A DNA stretch of 64,000 nucleotides from Brasenia schreberi. Taxonomy: Eukaryota; Streptophyta; Magnoliopsida; Nymphaeales; Cabombaceae. The position numbers were made by a program, and so were the translations under genes. The first letter of the stretch is position 1. Each line of letters opens with the position of its first letter. Of this stretch, positions 59,301 through 64,000 are shown piece by piece. The notes under the pieces were generated by a model. That model saw only the letters and a list, made by a program, of their open reading frames with translations, did no database searches and was not told the DNA's origin. Location: positions 5,022,001 through 5,086,000 of the forward strand of contig JAYKKT010000076.1 of assembly GCA_036023115.1 (NCBI GenBank), given 5' to 3'.

Positions 59301-59658
59301 CATCCGTCCATAATCAAAATGCGGAGACCCTCTCTGAAAATTTTTCACTACATTCGGGCGGCAATGTAGCGGGACTAACTTCTTTACCCATACCTGTCCA
59401 TAATGTGGGAACCCCCTCTGCAATTGATTCACTACATTCGGACGAAAATGTAGTGGCCCTTGCTTACTTCTTACTGCATTCGGGCTCTGCAACATGTCGC
59501 TAGGCGGGGACGCCCCAAAGCAACGGTCATAATTTTTATAATTCATGTTATAAAAATCCGACGAAGTTTTACGCTGGCTATCGGAAGCTTAACACAACCC
59601 TCCTCCTTTATCCGGGCTTAGGACTGGCAATGCAAGGGTGATCCTTACATGGGCGGAG
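56384..59658 (-). mobile_element. full-length RTE-type LINE (3,275 bp)
   Basis: Flanked by a perfect 19-bp target duplication TTTGTCACAATTTTTATTT (56365-56383 and 59659-59677). The 5' end on the minus strand is CTCCGCCCATGTAAGG; the 3' end is a short TTG repeat (TTGTTGTTGTTG), typical of RTE elements rather than a poly(A) tail. Length and single-ORF plan (AP-type endonuclease plus RT) also fit RTE. Its 5' start is identical to that of the copy at 61561. Confidence 0.95.
56414..59546 (-). pseudogene. RTE LINE endonuclease-reverse transcriptase, broken
   Basis: Starts MNYKNYDRCFGASPP (59546). AP endonuclease domain: ILCLQETKWVGEK (near 59170), NGVGIIINKDL, VCAYTPQVGL (58970), GGDLNGHVG (58850), [12 protein letters not shown] (58640), [11 protein letters not shown] (58570). 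RT domain: [20 protein letters not shown] (57860), ANYRGIKLM (57650), [15 protein letters not shown] (57555), [12 protein letters not shown] (57450), [15 protein letters not shown] (57270). Then KMLRWMSGHTRKD and a C-terminal tail to 56414. Lesions visible: loss of one base near 59297, CGA-to-TGA at about 59011, a base gain near 58870, and a base gain just after FAD of the FADD catalytic box (57178). The largest open block is 57177-58868 (563 codons). It cannot make active enzyme. Confidence 0.92.
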
Positions 59659-59866
59659 TTTGTCACAATTTTTATTTGTTTATAAATTATTCTTATTCAA
59701 TAAATAAAATTATAAACCCAAATTACAAGCATAGGGAAGTGAAGAGAGGCAAAGAGAAGCCAGAAACCTGCAAAAAAAAAATTTTAATTGAAAACAAAAA
59801 TTTTGAAAAAAAAAAAATTTGGGCGTATCACCCATATCGTACGATACGGATAACACTAGTGTCAAT

Positions 59867-61560
59867 AGCTCACTAAAATAAAAAGGAAAGAAAAAAAATA
59901 AAAAAATTACATTAGTTCATCCTAATTATATTTCTAAGAAATAAAATGTACTCATTACATCTTAACACCTACATGAGAAGTAATTTATTTATTAATCAAG
60001 TTTTTAAAGTTTTAGTCTAACTTCTGGTTTTATCTATCATAATCATAGGCAAATACAAAAACTATCCTCAAGAAGACACCACAGGGACTTTATCATATCA
60101 ACCTTGAACTTCGATGCCTTAGAGGACCAGGTTCAAGGGGATGAATGAAATGTCCTCAGAGAGGAAGATGTTCATAGATCAACTTGGAATGGGCGCAACA
60201 ATCTCAACAACTTGATGATGATGATACAAGTGGCTTTGGTGATGGCAGTGATGATCCTGAAGAGTGGATTATCTAATTGATGATCCAAATTATAATATCT
60301 GAAATTGCAAATTGCTGACTTCTCTTTAGCAAGTAAAACTTTACATCTTAAGTTGCAAAATCATGATGTATGATATAATGTAGTAGTTAACTTTATAGTA
60401 TATGCACTTGATTTGTTTGCTCTCTTTTTCCTTGGTACATGACATTTTAGCTCATTCAACTTCTTAATTTCTTAATGGATTGATTCTTATCCTTGATTGT
60501 TAGTTAGTTAATGTTCCTTTGTTGATGCATGGTTTGATTATTAATAGTTCTTATTGTTGTTATGAAATGTGTATGCAGCGGAGGATCTACATTAAGGCCA
60601 GGTGAGCATCTCACCTGGAATTTTGGATACCTTTGAGCAGAGATGCAAAATTTAAAGAACTACACAAACTGCCCTATCTGAACTTGTACACAACCCCACT
60701 TGAAATTTCACAAACATTGACAGGCACAATGTAAAATTTAGAACTTTCATAATCTAATGGAATTTAATAAATTCAGAATGGATTTGAAAATAAATAAAGT
60801 TAGGTTTTATGCTAATCGATCCATCTCCTTTATCTCTTCTCTATCTCTCTCCCACGTCTCGCTCTTCTGTTTCATTGTTTGGCCCCAAAACCAAAACCCC
60901 TCCTTTCTGCAGGTTCTATCGTTCAGGTGCTCTCCTATTTCGTTTTCTCCTCTGATGAAGTCAATCTCTTTGTCGCAGGTTGCTGGCTTGTTTTGTGTTT
61001 CAACTTTCTCTTCCCAAATACAACTTTCTCTTAATGCACACCAAGTTATCCATTTGAGTTGCCAGAAAGCATGTACAGTAAAGAGAAAGAGTTTCCAGCC
61101 TCGAGGAAGTGGGATAATACCAAATACCGATTAGGGCCTGGACTCCCGTTGATGATACAAATGGTTGCCCAATGGTGTAAGCCGAGGGAAAGAATGGTGT
61201 AGGGAATGTAAACCTCGATTGAACCATCAATTTAAGAGGGGCCTTCAAACACTATTGACATGTCAGTGTTGTAAATCTAGGCATTGAGACGGAGCATAAG
61301 CGGCCGCATCAGCAGCCAACTTTCGCTTTTCAAATAACGTCTCATGTTCACGTAGGATGTAAGATAAAGTTACGTAAGGTTACTTTAAGACAGGTGCATT
61401 GAGCTTCTTTTGACTTTCTTCAATCCTAATTGTGATAGAAACTACATATATTTTTATGGATGATAATTTTGTATACTTAATACAGGATGTGAATTGTTGG
61501 TTGCTTGATTTTGTTTAGTTTCACGTTATGAATTTTGTTGGATTATATTCAATTTTATAA
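59867..61560. other. no firm gene; acidic exon-like fragment and promoter-like DNA
   Basis: At 60190-60281 the plus strand reads EWAQQSQQLDDDDTSGFGDG then SDDPEEWII-stop, with a stop and frame change just before it; it could be the last exon of a gene or a transposon relic. At 60820-60990 CT-rich DNA with CTGCAG-GTTCTATCGTTCAG-GTGCTC resembles a 5' UTR with splice-like sites, but no coding sequence follows convincingly before the LINE. Not identified. Confidence 0.3.
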
Positions 61561-64000
61561 CTCCGCCCATGTAAGGGATCACCCTTGCATTGCCGGTCCC
61601 AAGCCCGGATAAAAGAGGAGGGTTGTGTTAGGCTTCCGACAGCCAGCGTAAAACTTCGTCGGATTTCTACAACATGGATTACAAAAATTATGAGCATTGC
61701 TTTGGGGCATCCCCGTCTAACGACGTGCTGCAGAGCCCGAATGCAGTAAGAAGTAAGCAAGGGCCACTACATTTTCGCCCGAATGTAGTGAATCAATTGC
61801 AGAGAGGGTTCCCACATCATGGACGGGTGTGGGCAAAGAAGTTAGTCCCGCTACATTGCCGCCCGAATGTAGTGAAAAATTTTCAGAGAGGGTCTCCGCA
61901 TTTTGATTATGGTCGGATGCAGGGGGTAAGGAAGCTAGTCCTAGATAATAAGATTCGTATTGGTTCTTGGAATATCGAAACATTATCGGGTAAGCTAATG
62001 GAGGTGGTAGATACTATGATTCGGAGAAAGATTCATATTCTATGTTTAGAAGAGATAGAGGATACAGGTTTTAAATTATGGTACTCAGGTAAAGAAAAGG
62101 TCCGAAACGGAGTTGGTATTATCATAAATAAAGATTTAAAGGAGAGTGTAGTAGACATACAACGATATGGTGACCGAATCATGACATTGAAATTAGTGTT
62201 AGGAGTAGAGGTTTTGAATATAGTTTGTGCTTACGCACCCCAAGTAGGACTAGAAGAAAGTATAAAAACAGTTTTTTGGGAAGAGTTAGATAAGGTGTTT
62301 CAAAAGATTCCACAAAGGGAGATGATTTGTTTAGGAAGAGATTTAAATGAACATGTCGGTAAAGAGGCATTAGGATATCAAGGGATTCATGGAAACTTTG
62401 GTTATGGGGATATAAACGAGGAAGGTAGGGAGATTTTAAATTTTGCTATGTCATTTGATCTCTTTATAGTCAATACAATCTTCAAAAAACGAGATGAACA
62501 TTTAATTACTTATAAGAGTGGCTTATCACAAACACAAATTGATTACTTTATTTGTAGAAAAAAAGATAGAGCGTGTTGTAAAGATTGTAAGGTAATTCCT
62601 GGAGAAAGCTTAACCACCCAACATCGACTTTTAGTTATGGATTTTCAAATTAAAAAATGGACAAAGAAGAAAAGAGTGCATCGAGCTATTCGGACTAAAT
62701 GGTGGAACCTCAAAAGCGAGAAAGAAGATATATTTAAACAGAAAGTCCTTCAAGGAGATGTTTGGAATTATGTTGGCACACCCTCTGATATGTGGAACAA
62801 TATGGCTATACATATTAGGAAAGTGGCGAAAGATGTGTTAGGGGTATCTAAGGGAGGTGTACCGGCACAAAAAGAAGCTTGGTGGTGGAGTGAAGTAGTA
62901 CAAAATAAAATCAAGGCAAAGAGGGCATGTTACAAATTACATTATGCTAAGAAAACTAGTGAAACTTTAGAAGCTTATAAGAAAGCAAAGAAGGAAGCAA
63001 AAAAGGCCGTTAGTGAAGCAAAAGCTAAGATTTAGGAGGACTTATATAAAAAACTCAACTCAAAAGAGGGTGAAAGAGATATTTTTAGGATAGCTAGCGC
63101 TAGAGATAAGAAAACTAAAGATCTTAATTATGTTAGATGCATAAAAGACGAGGATGAAAAAATTCTAGTGACAAATGATGATATAAGAAATAGATGGAAA
63201 AACTATTTTTATAATCTTTTTAATGAAAATAAAGATGTTAGTATTAGTTTAGGAGATTTAGCCAAGTCAGAAAAGTATATAAACCACAATTTCTACCGAC
63301 GTATTCAAAAGAATGAAGTCAAAGAGACTCTTAAACATATGAAGAGTGGTAAATCGGTAGGACCAGATAATATTCCTATAGAAGTTTGGAAAATACTAGG
63401 AGAAATAGGAATCACTTGGCTCACAAGACTATTTAATGAAATATGGAAAAACCAAAAGATGCCCGAGGAATGGAGAGCAAGTACACTTATCCCCGCATAT
63501 AAGAACAAGGGAGACATTCAAAATTGTACGAATTATCGAGGTATCAAGTTAATGAGTCATACTATGAAATTATGGGAAAGAATTATCGAACGTAGGTTAA
63601 GACAAGTATCAAGTACAACAGAGAACCAATTTGGATTTATGCCAGGTAGATCTACTATTGAAGCGATTCACCTTTTGAGACGTCTTATGGAACATTTTAG
63701 AGCAAAAAAGAAAGACCTTCACATGATATTTATTGATCTAGGAAAAGCTTATGATAGGGTACCGAGGGAGGTTCTTTGGAGAACTTTGGAAAAAAGAGAT
63801 ATCCCATTGACATATATTAACCTTATAAGAGACATGTATGATGGTGCAAAAACATGTGTGAGGGCTCATGAAGGAACGACAGACTTCTTTAAAGTTAATA
63901 TTGGGTTACATCAAGGATCAACTTTAAGTCCATACTTATTTATAATGGTGATGGATGAGTTAACAAAACATATTCAAGATGAAGTACCTTGGTGTATGTT
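61561..64000 (+). mobile_element. RTE-type LINE, second long copy, runs off the window
   Basis: Starts CTCCGCCCATGTAAGG at 61561, the same 5' end as the copy at 59658, so it too is probably full length. It is collinear with that copy to the window end, where RT motif C is reached. By comparison with the other copy, about 0.8 kb is missing on the right. The DNA just before it ends ATTCAATTTTATAA, which should recur after its 3' end as the target duplication. Confidence 0.92.
61674..64000 (+). pseudogene. RTE LINE endonuclease-reverse transcriptase, partial, nonsense-mutated
   Basis: Open from MDYKNYEHCFGASPS (61674) to a TAG at 63033-63035, where the other copy has Trp ([10 protein letters not shown]). 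After it the same frame is open to 64000 and includes RT motifs ([51 protein letters not shown]). Two other differences from the copy at 56414: an in-frame loss of 10 residues in the endonuclease (QETKWVGEKA-type segment, at about 62050), which removes the conserved catalytic Glu, and Gly for Glu in the FIDLxKAYDRVP motif (63740). Upstream is a 113-base 5' UTR. This copy has fewer lesions than the first one but is not functional as written. Confidence 0.92.

Larger units (their letters stand above)
55485..59858. mobile_element. hAT element split by a LINE insertion
   Basis: Termini CAGTGTTGTC (55485) and GATAACACTA (59858; TAGTGTTATC on the minus strand) with a perfect 8-bp target duplication GTGTCAAT (55477-55484 and 59859-59866). 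Subterminal GTATCGTATCG-type repeats lie at both ends (55500-55555 and 59823-59850). Without the LINE and one copy of its 19-bp duplication it is about 1,080 bp. A minus-strand FVNFDIFDEWIMEDNEEN stretch (55925-55980) may be the acidic tail of a former transposase; no catalytic region is present. Confidence 0.85.

Noticed and set aside
1..64000. CRISPR-like or prokaryotic operon structure
   Set aside because: The regular arrays are LTR minisatellites without unique spacers, and the genes present are eukaryotic retroelements and intron-bearing host exons.
1..64000. tRNA or rRNA genes
   Set aside because: Only primer-site fragments resembling tRNA 3' ends were seen; no cloverleaf or rRNA core was recognised by eye.

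Overview
The window looks like nuclear DNA of a flowering plant with a large, transposon-rich genome. Evidence: Ty3/gypsy elements of the Tat/Ogre lineage (two RNase H domains in pol), Ty1/copia remnants primed by initiator tRNA-Met, hAT DNA transposons, RTE-type LINEs, and interrupted plant exons with GT-AG introns. The species cannot be named from this. All similarity statements are by eye; no search was run.

Layout. 1-10739: a young, nearly complete Tat-lineage gypsy element on the minus strand (pol, gag-protease, gag, primer site, 3.5-kb 5' LTR; the 3' LTR lies off the left edge). It sits inside the protease codons of an older relative on the plus strand, whose decayed pol fills 10745-15372. 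15373-18730: that element's purine-rich tail, then unassigned repeat-like DNA. 18736-22846: a 4.1-kb solo LTR of the same family with a 5-bp target duplication (GTTCA), packed with minisatellites. 22852-32076: AT-rich DNA with a 1.7-kb hAT element, a copia gag remnant and a second hAT transposase remnant. 32077-40033: mostly unassigned, with one small two-CxxC (zinc-ribbon-like) gene at 34146 and an inverted, broken paralogue at 38104. 40039-41528: 5' part of a copia element, cut by a chimeric gypsy derivative (41529-46465). 46466-51572: unassigned DNA and two hAT elements, one nested in the other. 51984-52387: the last three coding exons of a host DAD1 gene (oligosaccharyltransferase subunit). 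53446-64000: three copies of one RTE LINE; the middle copy sits within a hAT element with a perfect 19-bp duplication, and the last copy runs off the right edge in the opposite orientation.

How the parts relate. The gypsy LTRs at 7.2-10.7, 18.7-22.8, 41.5-43.8 and 45.1-46.5 kb share termini (TGTAAACACCC at the start, a TTTTC-rich end) and a conserved pre-terminal block, but differ in length because tandem arrays inside them come and go. Only two host genes are supported: the small zinc-ribbon-like gene and DAD1. Nothing in the window is a clear novel defence or metabolic system. The most distinctive structures are the hairpin-bearing minisatellites in the presumed leader of the gypsy LTRs and a conserved stop plus splice-acceptor-like junction between gag-protease and pol.
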